A stretch of DNA of 64,000 nt, taken from contig NZ_JALGQE010000012.1 of assembly GCF_022810405.1 (NCBI RefSeq), forward strand, positions 62,001 through 126,000, in the 5' to 3' direction. The notes beneath the pieces are model-generated. The model was not told where the DNA came from. It saw nothing but the letters and a program-made list of their open reading frames with translations, and did no database searches. Of the stretch, positions 40,920-50,454 are shown one piece after another. Source of the DNA: Rhodococcus sp. ARC_M5. Lineage in GTDB: Bacteria > Actinomycetota > Actinomycetes > Mycobacteriales > Mycobacteriaceae. Made by a program: the position numbers and the translations under genes. How positions within the stretch are numbered: the stretch's first letter is position 1; each line of letters starts with the position of its first letter.

Positions 40920-41459
40920 TCACGGCTGGACTGCCGACCGCTGTCGCCCACCGAACACGTTCCGAACGAGCATCAGCACGGTCAAGCCGGTGCCCCAGCC
41001 CATCATGCACAGAATGACACCCACACCCGATTGACCGGTGACATCGGTGCTTGCTTCGATGCAGAACGCAGTGGCGAACCCTGCCGTCGTGCCCAACGCA
41101 GCGACGTGTCCACCGGTCTTCGCCCAGCGCGACATGCGTGCGGCAAGAAGGCACAGCACTACGACCGTCGCACCGCACGCGACGACTTGCCAGGACGGGA
41201 ATTCGTTCGGTGCCGGCAGACCCGGGCCACGGAACTCGCCCCGGTAGTCCGCGGACCAGCTCAGCCACCCTGCGCACGCGGCGAAACCCGATGCGACAGC
41301 GACCGATCCGGTGGCCCACAAGCCGAGCGGGCCGCTCCCCTTGCTCTCTCGACGCTTCGAGAACACCGCCCACAGAACAAGAGCCCAGAACGTCGACGGC
41401 ACACCGACGAACACGAAGACTATCCACAGGAACTGAGACCACGAAAAGTCGACTGCCAT
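40920..41459 (-). CDS. Hypothetical membrane protein
   Basis: This 179-residue protein has four predicted transmembrane segments: FLWIVFVFVGVPSTFWALVLW near residue 10, TGSVAVASGFAACAGWLSW, VVACGATVVVLCLLAA and GVGVILCMMGWGTGLTVLMLV. I do not recognise the family. It ends 6 bp from the convergent SDR stop and lies downstream of the PucR-type regulator, in the same direction. Confidence 0.65.
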   Translation of the reverse strand: MAVDFSWSQFLWIVFVFVGVPSTFWALVLWAVFSKRRESKGSGPLGLWATGSVAVASGFAACAGWLSWSADYRGEFRGPGLPAPNEFPSWQVVACGATVVVLCLLAARMSRWAKTGGHVAALGTTAGFATAFCIEASTDVTGQSGVGVILCMMGWGTGLTVLMLVRNVFGGRQRSAVQP

Positions 41460-41496
41460 GCCCCGACGCTATCCGACGAGCACCGATTCTCTCGGA

Positions 41497-43266
41497 TCAC
41501 AGACCCAGCAGATCGGCGGACCGTCGCAGGCGCATCAGCACCTGAAGATCGAGAGCATCGTCCGGGTCGCGCCACTGCGTACCGATCAGCCGGTCGATCG
41601 CGTCGAGCCGTTGATAGAGCGTGTTGACGTGTACCCCCAGGCTCGACGCGGTGGCCGAATGATGGCGACCGTGAGCCAGATACGTCGACAACGTCTCCAT
41701 CAGCGGGACCCCGCGCTTGTTCTGTTCCGCGAGCAGCGGCCCGAGCTTGTCCTCGGTGAGTTCGTCCAAGTGCTCACGAGCCATGTGACTCAGCAGGATT
41801 CGGTAGATGCCAAGGCCACGCGCCGAGGACACGTCCCCATCCCGGCCGAGGGTGGTCAGCACGTCTACAGTCTGTTGCGCCTCCCGGAACGCCGCCGCCA
41901 GAGCGTCGGCACCTCGCGCGGGCTCGGAGATCCCGACGGTGGCACGGGTGGCGATCATGCGGCGGACGGCAGCGGACTCGCGAGCAGGAACGACCAGCAA
42001 TACCCTCGAACCCTGCTCTGCTACAACCGATCCCGGCGGCAGTGCAGCCGCTTCCAGCTCGGACCTCGACGCGTTTCCCTGCGCGACCGCCACACAATAC
42101 GTCACGTCCGGAGCCAGTCCGGCGCGGTGGAACTGCCTGCGTTCATCGTCGGGTGACGAGGTCGGATGGAGCAGCAGGTCGAGCAGGAATGCGTCCTGCG
42201 CACGGCGTGCGGACTCCGCCGCCGCGCGCTCCTCGGCCAGCGAGAGCGCGATGGCCGGCACAGCCCGATCGAGAAGTAGGTGGGTCCGGCTGTCGTCCGG
42301 TCCGACGGAGATCAACGCCCCCAGAAAGCGTCCGGCAGCCACCACCCTGCGTGCGGTCATACCGTCGCCCACGGCAGTATCCGCGCCCGCCCTACAGCGT
42401 TCGACCATGGCGTCGACCTCGATAGCTCTGTCCTCCAGCGCAACCGGTACGGACGCGCCATCGGCCACGAAATACGCCGGGCATTCGGTGGCCGACGCCA
42501 CCTCCCGCACCAGACTCCGTACGCCGCCGCCCTGGAGCACCACCTGGGTCAACGTACGGTCCCACTGCAGGGTCTGTTCCAATTCCGCGGTGCGGAGCGA
42601 CAATTCGGCGTTGAGCGTTTCGAGCTTGTCGATCGCTCGCACGTTCTCGATGGCGATGGCCGCGTGTGCGGCCAGTGCCGACAGCAGCGCGATCTCACTG
42701 TCTGCGAAGTCCCGCTCCTGCCGCTTGCACGCGAACAATGCGCCGATCACTCGGTCGCCGACCCGGAGGGGCACGCCCAGTAGTCCGCGCATGTTCTCCG
42801 ACCGCGCAGCACTGTCCGCTCCCGTGATGTGCCGAAATGCAGGTTCGCTCTGGTAGTCGGGTGTCCAGGACGGCGAGGCCCCGCGCACGATCAGGCCGAC
42901 GAGCCCCTCGTCCAGCGTGAGCCTGATGCCCACCAGCTTCGGCGTCAAAGCACCACTGGTGACCTCGATGACGAACTCGTTCCCGTACACCGAGCCCATG
43001 TAGGCCAGATCCACGCCCAGAAGTGTGCGGGCCTGGTCCACCACCTCCTGCAGCAGGATCCGATTGTCGCGCACGGTCGTCAGGCGCACCGCGATGTCGT
43101 TGAGCGCCGAGAGTTCGGTACTGCGCTGTCTGCGCTGATCGAGCAACGCGCGCAGCCTGGAGGCCGCGTACGCCTCGGCACCGGGATGTTCTCGACCGTG
43201 GGCTTCCAGTTCGTCGATGGACGCATCGTCCAGCAGTAGTTCCATCCATGACTTCGCGGGCGACAT
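41497..43266 (-). CDS. GAF-PucR type helix-turn-helix regulator
   Basis: This 589-residue regulator has an N-terminal GAF domain (residues ~55-210, including LLQEVVDQARTLLGVDLAYMGSVYG and RVIGALFACKRQERDF), a short coiled coil (NAELSLRTAELEQTLQ), a middle sensory part and a C-terminal PucR/CdaR winged helix (HHSATASSLGVHVNTLYQRLDAIDRLIG). It diverges from the glycolate-oxidase-like gene with 49 bp between, so it probably controls it. The ligand is unknown. Confidence 0.87.
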   Translation of the reverse strand: MSPAKSWMELLLDDASIDELEAHGREHPGAEAYAASRLRALLDQRRQRSTELSALNDIAVRLTTVRDNRILLQEVVDQARTLLGVDLAYMGSVYGNEFVIEVTSGALTPKLVGIRLTLDEGLVGLIVRGASPSWTPDYQSEPAFRHITGADSAARSENMRGLLGVPLRVGDRVIGALFACKRQERDFADSEIALLSALAAHAAIAIENVRAIDKLETLNAELSLRTAELEQTLQWDRTLTQVVLQGGGVRSLVREVASATECPAYFVADGASVPVALEDRAIEVDAMVERCRAGADTAVGDGMTARRVVAAGRFLGALISVGPDDSRTHLLLDRAVPAIALSLAEERAAAESARRAQDAFLLDLLLHPTSSPDDERRQFHRAGLAPDVTYCVAVAQGNASRSELEAAALPPGSVVAEQGSRVLLVVPARESAAVRRMIATRATVGISEPARGADALAAAFREAQQTVDVLTTLGRDGDVSSARGLGIYRILLSHMAREHLDELTEDKLGPLLAEQNKRGVPLMETLSTYLAHGRHHSATASSLGVHVNTLYQRLDAIDRLIGTQWRDPDDALDLQVLMRLRRSADLLGL

Positions 43267-43315
43267 AGAGAAAACCTACATTGGCCGAGACCCAGGTCAC
43301 AGCTAGAGTCGAAGC

Positions 43316-44689
43316 ATGTCGCTCGTCGAACAGTTGTCGAACTCTCTCCCCGCGGATCGTCTCGTCGTCGATCCCGACGTCATCGCCTCGTACCAGCACG
43401 ACGAGGCGGAATGGGCCCCGTTTGCGATGCCCCTTGCCGTCGTGCGGCCCCGCACCGCCGAGGAAGTGCAGGCTGTCGTTCGTGCGTGCCTCGCTCACGG
43501 CGCGCCCGTTGTCACTCGCGGGGCGGGTACCGGGTTGTCCGGTGGCGCGAATGCCACCGAGGGATGCGTCGTGCTCGCACTCGACGGTATGGACGCGATC
43601 AAGGAGATCGACCTACTCGAGCGCTACGCCGTCGTGGAGCCGGGAGTGGTCAACGATCATCTGCGCGCAGCCGTCGCCGAGCAGGGTCTGTGGTATCCCC
43701 CGGATCCGGCCAGCGCGCCGTGGTCGACCATCGGCGGCAACGTGGCCACCAATGCGGGCGGGCTGTGCTGCGTGAAATACGGCGTGACCCGCGATTACGT
43801 CATGGGCATGCAGGTCGTCACCGGAACCGGCGAGCTGGTGCGGCTCGGGCGCAAGACCGCGAAAGGTGTTGCCGGATACGATCTTGCGGGGCTGATGGTC
43901 GGGTCGGAGGGCACGCTCGGCATCATCACCGAAGTGACACTCAAGCTGCGCCCGCTGCAGGATCCGCAACGCACCGTTGCGGGCTATTTCGATTCGATCG
44001 TCGACGCCGGACGTGCCGTGGCCGCAGTTGCCGCCGCCGGATTGACGCCCTCCGCGTTGGAGCTGATCGACAAGCAGTGCCTCATCGCCGTCGACGCCTG
44101 GAAGAACATGGGCCTGTCGGTCGAGGCCAATGTAGTGCTGCTCGGACGAATCGATGATCCTGGCCTCATCGGAGACCAGGAAGCCGAGAAGATGCTCTCG
44201 TGTTTCGACGAGGCCGGGGCGACGTGGTCTGCGGTCTCGACCGATCAGGAGGAGGCCGACGCGCTGTTCGCAGCCCGACGGTTGGCGTATCCGGCGATGG
44301 AGCGGCTGGGTCCGGTATTGACCGAGGACGTGTGCGTACCGAAGAAGCATGTGCCCGAGATGCTGTCGCGTATCGAGCAGATCGGCCTTCGATACGAGAC
44401 GACGATCGCCAACATCGCCCATGCCGGTGACGGAAACCTGCACCCGCTGCTCATCACGCCACACGACGACCTTCCGGCTCGCGAGCGTGCCCAGGCCGCC
44501 TTCGCCGAGATCATCGACGCTGCTTTGGAACTCGGCGGCACCGTGACCGGTGAGCACGGAGTAGGGCTGCTCAAGATGGACGGTCTGGTGCAAGAACTCG
44601 ATCCGGTGGTGTTGGACATGCACCGCGCGGTGAAGAAAGCCCTGGATCCACACGGAATCCTGAACCCGGGCAAGGTGTTCGCGTCCTGA
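43316..44689 (+). CDS. FAD-linked oxidase (GlcD / D-2-hydroxyacid dehydrogenase-like)
   Basis: This 457-residue VAO/PCMH-family flavoprotein has an FAD-binding PCMH half (TRGAGTGLSGGANA near residue 72, STIGGNVATNAGGLCCVKYG near 140, YDLAGLMVGSEGTLGIITEV) and a C-terminal cap with NIAHAGDGNLHPLLI and TGEHGVGLLKM. It oxidises a 2-hydroxy acid such as glycolate or D-lactate, passing electrons to a quinone or cytochrome. It is divergent from the PucR-type regulator. No glcE/glcF genes are adjacent, so it is probably a single-subunit enzyme. Confidence 0.87.
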   Translation: MSLVEQLSNSLPADRLVVDPDVIASYQHDEAEWAPFAMPLAVVRPRTAEEVQAVVRACLAHGAPVVTRGAGTGLSGGANATEGCVVLALDGMDAIKEIDLLERYAVVEPGVVNDHLRAAVAEQGLWYPPDPASAPWSTIGGNVATNAGGLCCVKYGVTRDYVMGMQVVTGTGELVRLGRKTAKGVAGYDLAGLMVGSEGTLGIITEVTLKLRPLQDPQRTVAGYFDSIVDAGRAVAAVAAAGLTPSALELIDKQCLIAVDAWKNMGLSVEANVVLLGRIDDPGLIGDQEAEKMLSCFDEAGATWSAVSTDQEEADALFAARRLAYPAMERLGPVLTEDVCVPKKHVPEMLSRIEQIGLRYETTIANIAHAGDGNLHPLLITPHDDLPARERAQAAFAEIIDAALELGGTVTGEHGVGLLKMDGLVQELDPVVLDMHRAVKKALDPHGILNPGKVFAS

Positions 44690-44702
44690 TGTTGTTCAGG
44701 TC

Positions 44703-45026
44703 CTACGGTTGCGTCGATAGATTGCCGTTGTGCAGCACCGTCACCAGCAGACTCGGTAGGCCGTTGACCAGAAGAATTACGGCAACCATGAGACCGATTG
44801 CCAACCACGGCTCGCTCAGCCAGAAATAGTTGCCGAGCTGGAGCGCACCGTAGATACTCAGCAACCATCCGGCAGTCTGGGCACCGCGGACACGTCGGGC
44901 GGGTCTGACCGGATACGAGCCGTTCACGGCTGGCAACCTACGGCCGTAGTTCTCACGAGCGGCGATTCGAGCTGCCACGACGTGAAGCAGAACAGCGAAC
45001 GTGATGGCACACAACGCAAGCACCAC
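44703..45026 (-). CDS. Hypothetical membrane protein
   Basis: This 107-residue protein has an N-terminal transmembrane helix (LALCAITFAVLLHVVAARIA), a basic loop and two more helices (AGWLLSIYGALQLGNYFWL, WLAIGLMVAVILLVNGLPSLLVTVL). It is convergent with the flavoprotein gene, 13 bp apart. The family is not recognised. Confidence 0.6.
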   Translation of the reverse strand: MVLALCAITFAVLLHVVAARIAARENYGRRLPAVNGSYPVRPARRVRGAQTAGWLLSIYGALQLGNYFWLSEPWLAIGLMVAVILLVNGLPSLLVTVLHNGNLSTQP

Positions 45027-45138
45027 GTATCCGTCACCCCTGTCGTCCGGTTCCTGTCAGCGCAGTCTCGCAGGCCGAGCAGTGATACGCCAGGGACGAG
45101 GGCCTAGTTCGGTCGGACCACACGGTTAGGCTGCGGGC

Positions 45139-45558
45139 ATGGTGCGAACGGTGTGGTGGGCGTTGGCCGTTACCGCGGTGGCCTTCACTGCGTGGAACGC
45201 GGCGTCGTTGACCATGTTCGACGTATCGATGGCGTGCTCCAAGATCGGCGAGAGCAGTTCCTATCAGTGCAGCGACCGTGCCGTCGATGTGCTGGGGGTA
45301 TGGCCCCTGATTGGCGTAGGGCTGTTCCTCGCCACGCCACCTGCAATGGCAGCGATAGCACTGCACAAGCGGTTCTCCTGGATCGCCGTCGCCGCCCTCG
45401 TTGTTCTGTTCATGGCCGGGATCGCGTTCGTGACCCACGACTCCTACTCGAGCTTGCTCGTCTTTGCTCTTCCTATGGCGATCATCGGATCGATAGCCGC
45501 CGCGTTCCAGCGAAGCGTTCCACGCTGTGGACGCCGGAATGAGCTCCTGGCGCAGTGA
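45139..45558 (+). CDS. Hypothetical membrane protein
   Basis: This 139-residue protein has four hydrophobic segments (for example VWWALAVTAVAFTAWNAASL and FSWIAVAALVVLFMAGIAFV). The first extracytoplasmic loop holds two cysteines (ACSKIGESSSYQCSD) that could form a disulfide. The family is not recognised. The divergent gap to the 44703-45026 gene is ~110 bp. Confidence 0.6.
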   Translation: MVRTVWWALAVTAVAFTAWNAASLTMFDVSMACSKIGESSSYQCSDRAVDVLGVWPLIGVGLFLATPPAMAAIALHKRFSWIAVAALVVLFMAGIAFVTHDSYSSLLVFALPMAIIGSIAAAFQRSVPRCGRRNELLAQ

Positions 45559-45717
45559 CCCAGTGATGACATCAACCCGCTGCCACAGCGGAATCTCGCG
45601 GCGCGGTCGCATCTCGATCGCGCGAAAGTGATAGCCGTTCGGAGACACCGTCGGTGCGAGGCTCTCGCCGGGAGCCCTTGTGTTGCAGTCCTATGTCCAC
45701 GCTGCGATCCTGTGGAC

Positions 45718-46494
45718 GTGCGAGTAGCTCTCATAGCCGATATTCACGGCAACATCGCGGCGCTCGACGCCGTTCTCGACGACATCGAACAGCAGAGCGT
45801 GCACTCGGTGGTGAACCTCGGCGATCTGCTGTCCGGCGGACTGCATCCCCGTCGGACTGCGGACCGGCTGATGGCGCTGGACTTCCCTACTATCGCCGGC
45901 AACCACGATCGCTATCTGCTCGAGCAGGACCCCGAGTCCATGGGTAGTTGGGATCGGCACGCTCACGATCGACTCGACGACGAGCATCGACAGTGGCTGG
46001 ACTCGCTGCCCTTCTCACTCGAACTGGGCCACGGAATCCTGGCAGTGCACGGAACTCCCAGCGACGATCAGCAATATTTCCTGCACTCGGTGGACGCCAA
46101 CGGCTCGCGCGAGGCAACCGAGGCCGAAATCCTCCAACGAGCAGCAGGTTTCACGGACCGATCCGTCATCGCCTGCGGGCATACCCACCTACAGCGACAG
46201 TGGACTCTCCCCAGCGGCACACTCGTGGTCAACCCGGGCAGCGTCGGCACCCCCGCGTACGACGACGATCAGCCCTACCCGCACGTCATGGAATCCGGGT
46301 CGCCGCATGCGCGTTACGCCGTACTCGACGATCACGACGTGGGCAGCTGGACTTCGTCTTTCGAGCTGGTCGAGTACGACCACGTCGGTGCCGCCGCCGA
46401 CGCCCGCGCACACGGCATGAACAACATCGGCCGATGCTCTTCTCACCGGTTTCGTCGGTCCTACGCCCCGATAGCCGTCACACTGAGCGCGTGA
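45718..46494 (+). CDS. Metallophosphoesterase (calcineurin-like)
   Basis: This 258-residue phosphoesterase has the metal-ligand motifs LIADIHGN near residue 5, NLGDLLSGG near 33, AGNHDRYL near 60 and CGHTHLQ near 152, the YfcE/ApaH-like set. It should bind two metal ions and cleave a phosphomono- or diester; the substrate is unknown. GTG 45718 is chosen because VALIADIHGN must be near the N-terminus; GTG 45712 is possible. Its stop overlaps the next gene's GTG by GTGA. Confidence 0.85.
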   Translation: MRVALIADIHGNIAALDAVLDDIEQQSVHSVVNLGDLLSGGLHPRRTADRLMALDFPTIAGNHDRYLLEQDPESMGSWDRHAHDRLDDEHRQWLDSLPFSLELGHGILAVHGTPSDDQQYFLHSVDANGSREATEAEILQRAAGFTDRSVIACGHTHLQRQWTLPSGTLVVNPGSVGTPAYDDDQPYPHVMESGSPHARYAVLDDHDVGSWTSSFELVEYDHVGAAADARAHGMNNIGRCSSHRFRRSYAPIAVTLSA

Positions 46495-47657
46495 AGATCA
46501 CCGACGCTCAGCGGCGACACCGGCTCGTCGCGCAGCACTTCGCCCGCGCCTCGACCACCGAAGCGGTGGTGTCGTCACTGCTCGCATTGCATGCCACCGA
46601 CCCGGCGACGGTGTACCTCTCGGTGTTGGCACGTGCTCGATCGCTGGGACTGTCCGATGTTCGTGATGCGATGTACGAACGCCGGAGCCTGGTCCGCCTG
46701 ATGGCGATGCGGCGCACGATGTTCGTCGTCGCACACGAGGACGTCCCGATGATTCATGCCGCCGCAAGTCTCGGGGTTGCGCGCACGATGCGGGCACGCT
46801 TGGTCAAACAAGTCTCGACGCTGCCCACCGAGCCGATCATCGACAACGTCGAATCCTGGCTTGCCGCAACGGAAAAAGAGACCGAGGGCGCGCTGCGTGC
46901 GATGGGAACTGCGACCGGAGCGGAGCTGTCCGCTGCAGTTCCCGGACTGAAGACGGCGTATCTGCCGACCACCGACAAGGTGTACGACGTCAAGCGATAC
47001 GTCACTTCCGAGGTATTGGTGATGATGGCCGCCGAGGGCAGATTGGTGCGCGTCGAACCTCGGGGCGCGTGGACTTCTCGACGCCACGCGTGGGCACCGA
47101 TCGACCACTGGTGGCCGGACGGGATTGCCCTCCTGGACGAGACCGAGGCCAGGGCGGACCTGGCTCGACGCTGGCTGGAGGTGTTCGGACCAGCAACCCT
47201 GGACGACCTGCAGTGGTGGACGGGTTGGAACAAGACACAGACTCGCGGCGCGGTCTCGGGCCTCGACACCGTGGCCGTCGAACTCACCGAAGGCGACGGA
47301 ATCATGTTGCCCGGCAAAACCTTCGACAAGCCCGCCGGCACCAGTGTCATGCTGCTGCCGGCACTCGATCCCACGCCGATGGGCTGGAAACACCGAACCT
47401 GGTATCTCGGTGAACACAAGGCACCACTGTTCGACACCTTCGGCAACATCGGCCCGACCATCTGGTCCGACGGTCGCATCGTCGGCGGTTGGGCTGTCAC
47501 CGGCTCCGGCGAGGTGGCCACCGAATTGCTCGAAGACGTCGGCTCGACGGTGTCGAAAGCCGTTGCAGCGGAGGCCGAACGTCTCACCACCCTGCTCGAC
47601 GGTACCGCGGTGGTCCCGTCGTTCCCGACGCCGTTGGAGAAGAAGTTGAGAAACTGA
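46491..47657 (+). CDS. Winged-helix DNA-binding protein (HTH_42, AlkZ/YcaQ-like)
   Basis: This 388-residue protein of the COG3214/HTH_42 family begins KITDAQRRHRLVAQHF, has LLALHATDPATVYLSV and MRRTMFVV, and ends in a domain with SVMLLPALDPTPMGW. Relatives include AlkZ and YcaQ, DNA glycosylases for crosslinks, although many actinobacterial members are uncharacterised. It is translationally coupled to the metallophosphoesterase by a 4-bp overlap. A nucleic-acid repair role is inference. Confidence 0.8.
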   Translation: MKITDAQRRHRLVAQHFARASTTEAVVSSLLALHATDPATVYLSVLARARSLGLSDVRDAMYERRSLVRLMAMRRTMFVVAHEDVPMIHAAASLGVARTMRARLVKQVSTLPTEPIIDNVESWLAATEKETEGALRAMGTATGAELSAAVPGLKTAYLPTTDKVYDVKRYVTSEVLVMMAAEGRLVRVEPRGAWTSRRHAWAPIDHWWPDGIALLDETEARADLARRWLEVFGPATLDDLQWWTGWNKTQTRGAVSGLDTVAVELTEGDGIMLPGKTFDKPAGTSVMLLPALDPTPMGWKHRTWYLGEHKAPLFDTFGNIGPTIWSDGRIVGGWAVTGSGEVATELLEDVGSTVSKAVAAEAERLTTLLDGTAVVPSFPTPLEKKLRN

Positions 47658-47727
47658 TCATTCACGAACCAGGTGATGCTGAGGCTCGACAAGGCCTGAG
47701 CCCAAAGGTCAGGTAAAGTCACAAACT

Positions 47728-48684
47728 ATGCCGAACGGTCTTGTTTCCGTCATCATTGCCGTACACAATGGGTTGCCCCATCTGGACTGGCAGCTCCAAG
47801 CTCTCGCCGCCCAGGACTACAAAGGCGAGTTCGAGGTGATCGTGAGCGACAACGGCTCCAGCGACGGCACTCGTGGATACCTCGAAGCCTTGACTCCTTC
47901 CTTCCCCTTCCGCTGGGTCGACTCATCTGGCATCCGGGGTGCGGCTCATGCACGAAACGTCGGCATCGACGCCGCTCGCGGCGATCTCTTGGCAGTCCTC
48001 GATCACGACGACGTTGCCGATCCCCATTGGTTGAGCGCGATTACTCATGCGGCCGAGAAGTTCGATGCAGTAGGCGGGTCGATCGAATTGACCACGCTGA
48101 ATTCGACCGAGGTGGCGACGTGGCGTCGGATGCCGCCTCCAGAGAAGCGCTTCGAGACCTTCTACCTTCCCTACGCACAGGGGAACAACTTTGCCCTATG
48201 GCGCACGGTGGTGAACAAGATCGGATATTACGACGAGGAGTTGATCGGCGGGGGCGAGGACGTGGACTACTCCTGGCGGATACAGGAGGCCGGTCTGACG
48301 TTGGGACACGTGCCTGATGCAGTTGTGGCGTATCGGCTACGTCCCACGATGCACGCCTCATTCCGGCAAGGAATAAATTACGGCAGAACGTCTTGCCAAG
48401 TCGTTCGTAAGCACGAACACATGGGTTGCCCAAACCCATCTTGTTTGACGCAGATTCCGGCAATACTGGCCACGATCTTCTTCCTCGCGATCCTTCGAAA
48501 TCCCTGGCTACCGAATCTGCTCAGCCCACAACCCCGTGGATTGTGGGCTCATAACATCGGCCTGCAGTGGGGCGCCCTATCGACACGCGTTCGATTCTTG
48601 CTGCAACCGAAGGACGCCGTTGGCTCCGAATACAGCACTTCGAGGCAAATCCGTCTTTCTCCGACTCGGAACAGGTCGTCATGA
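47728..48684 (+). CDS. Glycosyltransferase family 2 (paralogue of the 36065 gene)
   Basis: This 318-residue GT2 has SVIIAVHNGLPHLDWQL, VIVSDNGSSDGTRGYL, the metal motif VLDHDDVADP and GGGEDVDYSWRIQEAG. It is collinear with the gene at 36065, down to LRNPWLPNLLSPQPRGLW. A -10-like TAAAGT lies 8 nt before ATG 47728, so the mRNA may be leaderless. Its stop overlaps the ATG of the pyruvyltransferase gene (ATGA), forming a two-gene surface-polysaccharide operon. The C-terminal ~20 residues are poorly conserved and lie in lower-GC DNA. Confidence 0.87.
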   Translation: MPNGLVSVIIAVHNGLPHLDWQLQALAAQDYKGEFEVIVSDNGSSDGTRGYLEALTPSFPFRWVDSSGIRGAAHARNVGIDAARGDLLAVLDHDDVADPHWLSAITHAAEKFDAVGGSIELTTLNSTEVATWRRMPPPEKRFETFYLPYAQGNNFALWRTVVNKIGYYDEELIGGGEDVDYSWRIQEAGLTLGHVPDAVVAYRLRPTMHASFRQGINYGRTSCQVVRKHEHMGCPNPSCLTQIPAILATIFFLAILRNPWLPNLLSPQPRGLWAHNIGLQWGALSTRVRFLLQPKDAVGSEYSTSRQIRLSPTRNRSS

Positions 48685-49694
48685 CACAGCACGCCCTCAA
48701 CTCGATCCGCGACGACACACGTGCAGTTCTTCACAACCATATCCACACCGGCGATCGCATCGCGTTATTGGATTTCCCAATCCATGAAAATGCTGGCGAC
48801 TCTCTCATATATGCAGGTGAGCGGCGCTATTTCGGTGATCTGCAGGTGCGAGTCGATTACTTGTCGGATATCTTTGCGCACAGCGACAAGATGCTCCGCA
48901 AAAGAATCGGCGACCGAACGATTTTCCTACACGGAGGGGGAAATTTCGGCGATCGCTGGCCCCTCCATCAAGAATTCCGTGAACGTATAGTCTCGCGGTT
49001 CACAGCCAATCGGATAGTCGCTCTACCTCAGGGAATCGACTACGCACGGTCGGACGCACTGAAGGCCACCGCCGAGGTCTACGGACAACACCCTGATCTG
49101 ACGTTGCTGCTACGTGAACGTCGTTCGTACGAAATCGCCCTCTCTGCATTCCCCGAGAATCGAATCGAGTACTGCCCAGACCTCGCCTTCGGAGCATCTA
49201 TCGCGCGCAGTCCTTCTGGCTCGAAAGTTGACGTGGTGAAACTTTTCAGAGAGGACTCCGAACGACTGGACCACGGGTCGGTCCACCTCGAGCACTCGTC
49301 GGCGAAATTCGACTGGGGCCAGCAGAGAATGGTTTCGGTTCGCTCCCATGCGATTACCTTGCCCACCAGGATTGTGTCCAACTTTCCGAAGTCCACGAAA
49401 ATCCTCTACCCTGCCCTCGTCCAGTCCTACGGCCGACTGATCAGACTCAATCTTTCAGTTGCACAACGCATTCTCAACTTCGGATCGGTAGTGCTGACCG
49501 ACCGCCTTCATGCTGCTGTTCTGGCAGCGATGATGGGAAAGCAGGTAGTTGCGATGGACAACGCCAACCAAAAAGTCTCCGGAATTTATGACGCATATCT
49601 GCACCGGTTCGATAACGTACGCTTCGCGTCGAATGTCGATGAGGCCGCTCAACTGGTTTCGGACGCGGTGGCTCGCGCCGAGTCGATGCGATAG
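48681..49694 (+). CDS. Polysaccharide pyruvyl transferase family protein
   Basis: This 337-residue protein has the family motif IFLHGGGNFGDRW near residue 80, plus DFPIHENAGDSLIY at the start and VVLTDRLHAAVLAAMMGKQVVAMDN in the second half. Members add ketal pyruvate from phosphoenolpyruvate to sugars of exopolysaccharide or cell-wall glycans. ATG 48681 overlaps the GT2 stop. Base composition is noticeably AT-richer than the neighbours, suggesting acquisition by transfer. The target glycan is unknown. Confidence 0.85.
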   Translation: MTQHALNSIRDDTRAVLHNHIHTGDRIALLDFPIHENAGDSLIYAGERRYFGDLQVRVDYLSDIFAHSDKMLRKRIGDRTIFLHGGGNFGDRWPLHQEFRERIVSRFTANRIVALPQGIDYARSDALKATAEVYGQHPDLTLLLRERRSYEIALSAFPENRIEYCPDLAFGASIARSPSGSKVDVVKLFREDSERLDHGSVHLEHSSAKFDWGQQRMVSVRSHAITLPTRIVSNFPKSTKILYPALVQSYGRLIRLNLSVAQRILNFGSVVLTDRLHAAVLAAMMGKQVVAMDNANQKVSGIYDAYLHRFDNVRFASNVDEAAQLVSDAVARAESMR

Positions 49695-49760
49695 CGCTGC
49701 TGTGATGGAACAGTCACAACCTGCACACATCGCCTCATCCCGCCACCGTGAGGTCGGTAT

Positions 49761-50378
49761 TCAGAGACGGTAGCGTCCCTCGGCCCAGGCACGGGCTGCC
49801 GGCGGGGTCACCTCGTCGACAGGTTCACCGTCGCGGAAGTACTGCGTGTGCAGAATTCGACCTGAGTCGACGGCTTCCCGCCAGGCCTGAGTCGGGCCTT
49901 CGCCGAACCAGAGCCACGGCGTGATGTCGTCCATGATGACTACCGTGTCTGCAGTAGCGAGCGCACGCAGATCGTCGAGGTCTGCGCGGGCACCCTCCAC
50001 CGAATGGTCACCGTCGACGAAGATGACGTCGAATCGCACGTCCGGGTGTTCCTTCGCATAGGCCGCGATGGTGGTGTGCGAGTCACCCGGAATCAAGGTG
50101 TGGCGGCCCGGAAAGTGTTCGTCGATATGGGCTTTCGCAGCGGCACTGTATTCATACGCGGCCAAGTCGAAGGACACGACAGTCACGTCGGGAGACGCTT
50201 CCAGGAACGCCCAACTCGAGAAGCCGGCATTGAACCCGACCTCGCAGATCAGCTCGGTACTCGGCCGGGCCGCAAGCGAGGACAGATACGTCTGCTCCGC
50301 CTCATCGGCTCCACGCTCGAAAGGTTCTCCAGCAGTGGCCGTTCGATGCACCAATGCTTCGAGTTCCTGCAGACCCAT
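49761..50378 (-). CDS. Class I SAM-dependent methyltransferase
   Basis: This 205-residue Methyltransf_24-type protein has the SAM-binding motif ICEVGFNAGFSSWAF near residue 44, an acidic residue in VVSFDLAAYEY and the DVIFVDGDHSVEGARADLDDL motif with putative metal ligands, as in O-methyltransferases. It lies downstream of, and convergent with, the pyruvyltransferase gene, so it may modify a sugar or lipid. The substrate is unproven. Confidence 0.83.
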   Translation of the reverse strand: MGLQELEALVHRTATAGEPFERGADEAEQTYLSSLAARPSTELICEVGFNAGFSSWAFLEASPDVTVVSFDLAAYEYSAAAKAHIDEHFPGRHTLIPGDSHTTIAAYAKEHPDVRFDVIFVDGDHSVEGARADLDDLRALATADTVVIMDDITPWLWFGEGPTQAWREAVDSGRILHTQYFRDGEPVDEVTPPAARAWAEGRYRL

Positions 50379-50454
50379 CTACGTTCTCCTATCGTCTGAT
50401 CGGAGCGTAGCCGAGATCGCATCCGGGCACTGACGACCACGCTCACAGGTGAAG

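Noticed and set aside
46491..47657. Classical transcription factor for the adjacent phosphoesterase
   Set aside because: The HTH_42 domain belongs to the AlkZ/YcaQ-like family, which acts in DNA repair rather than as an operon regulator.
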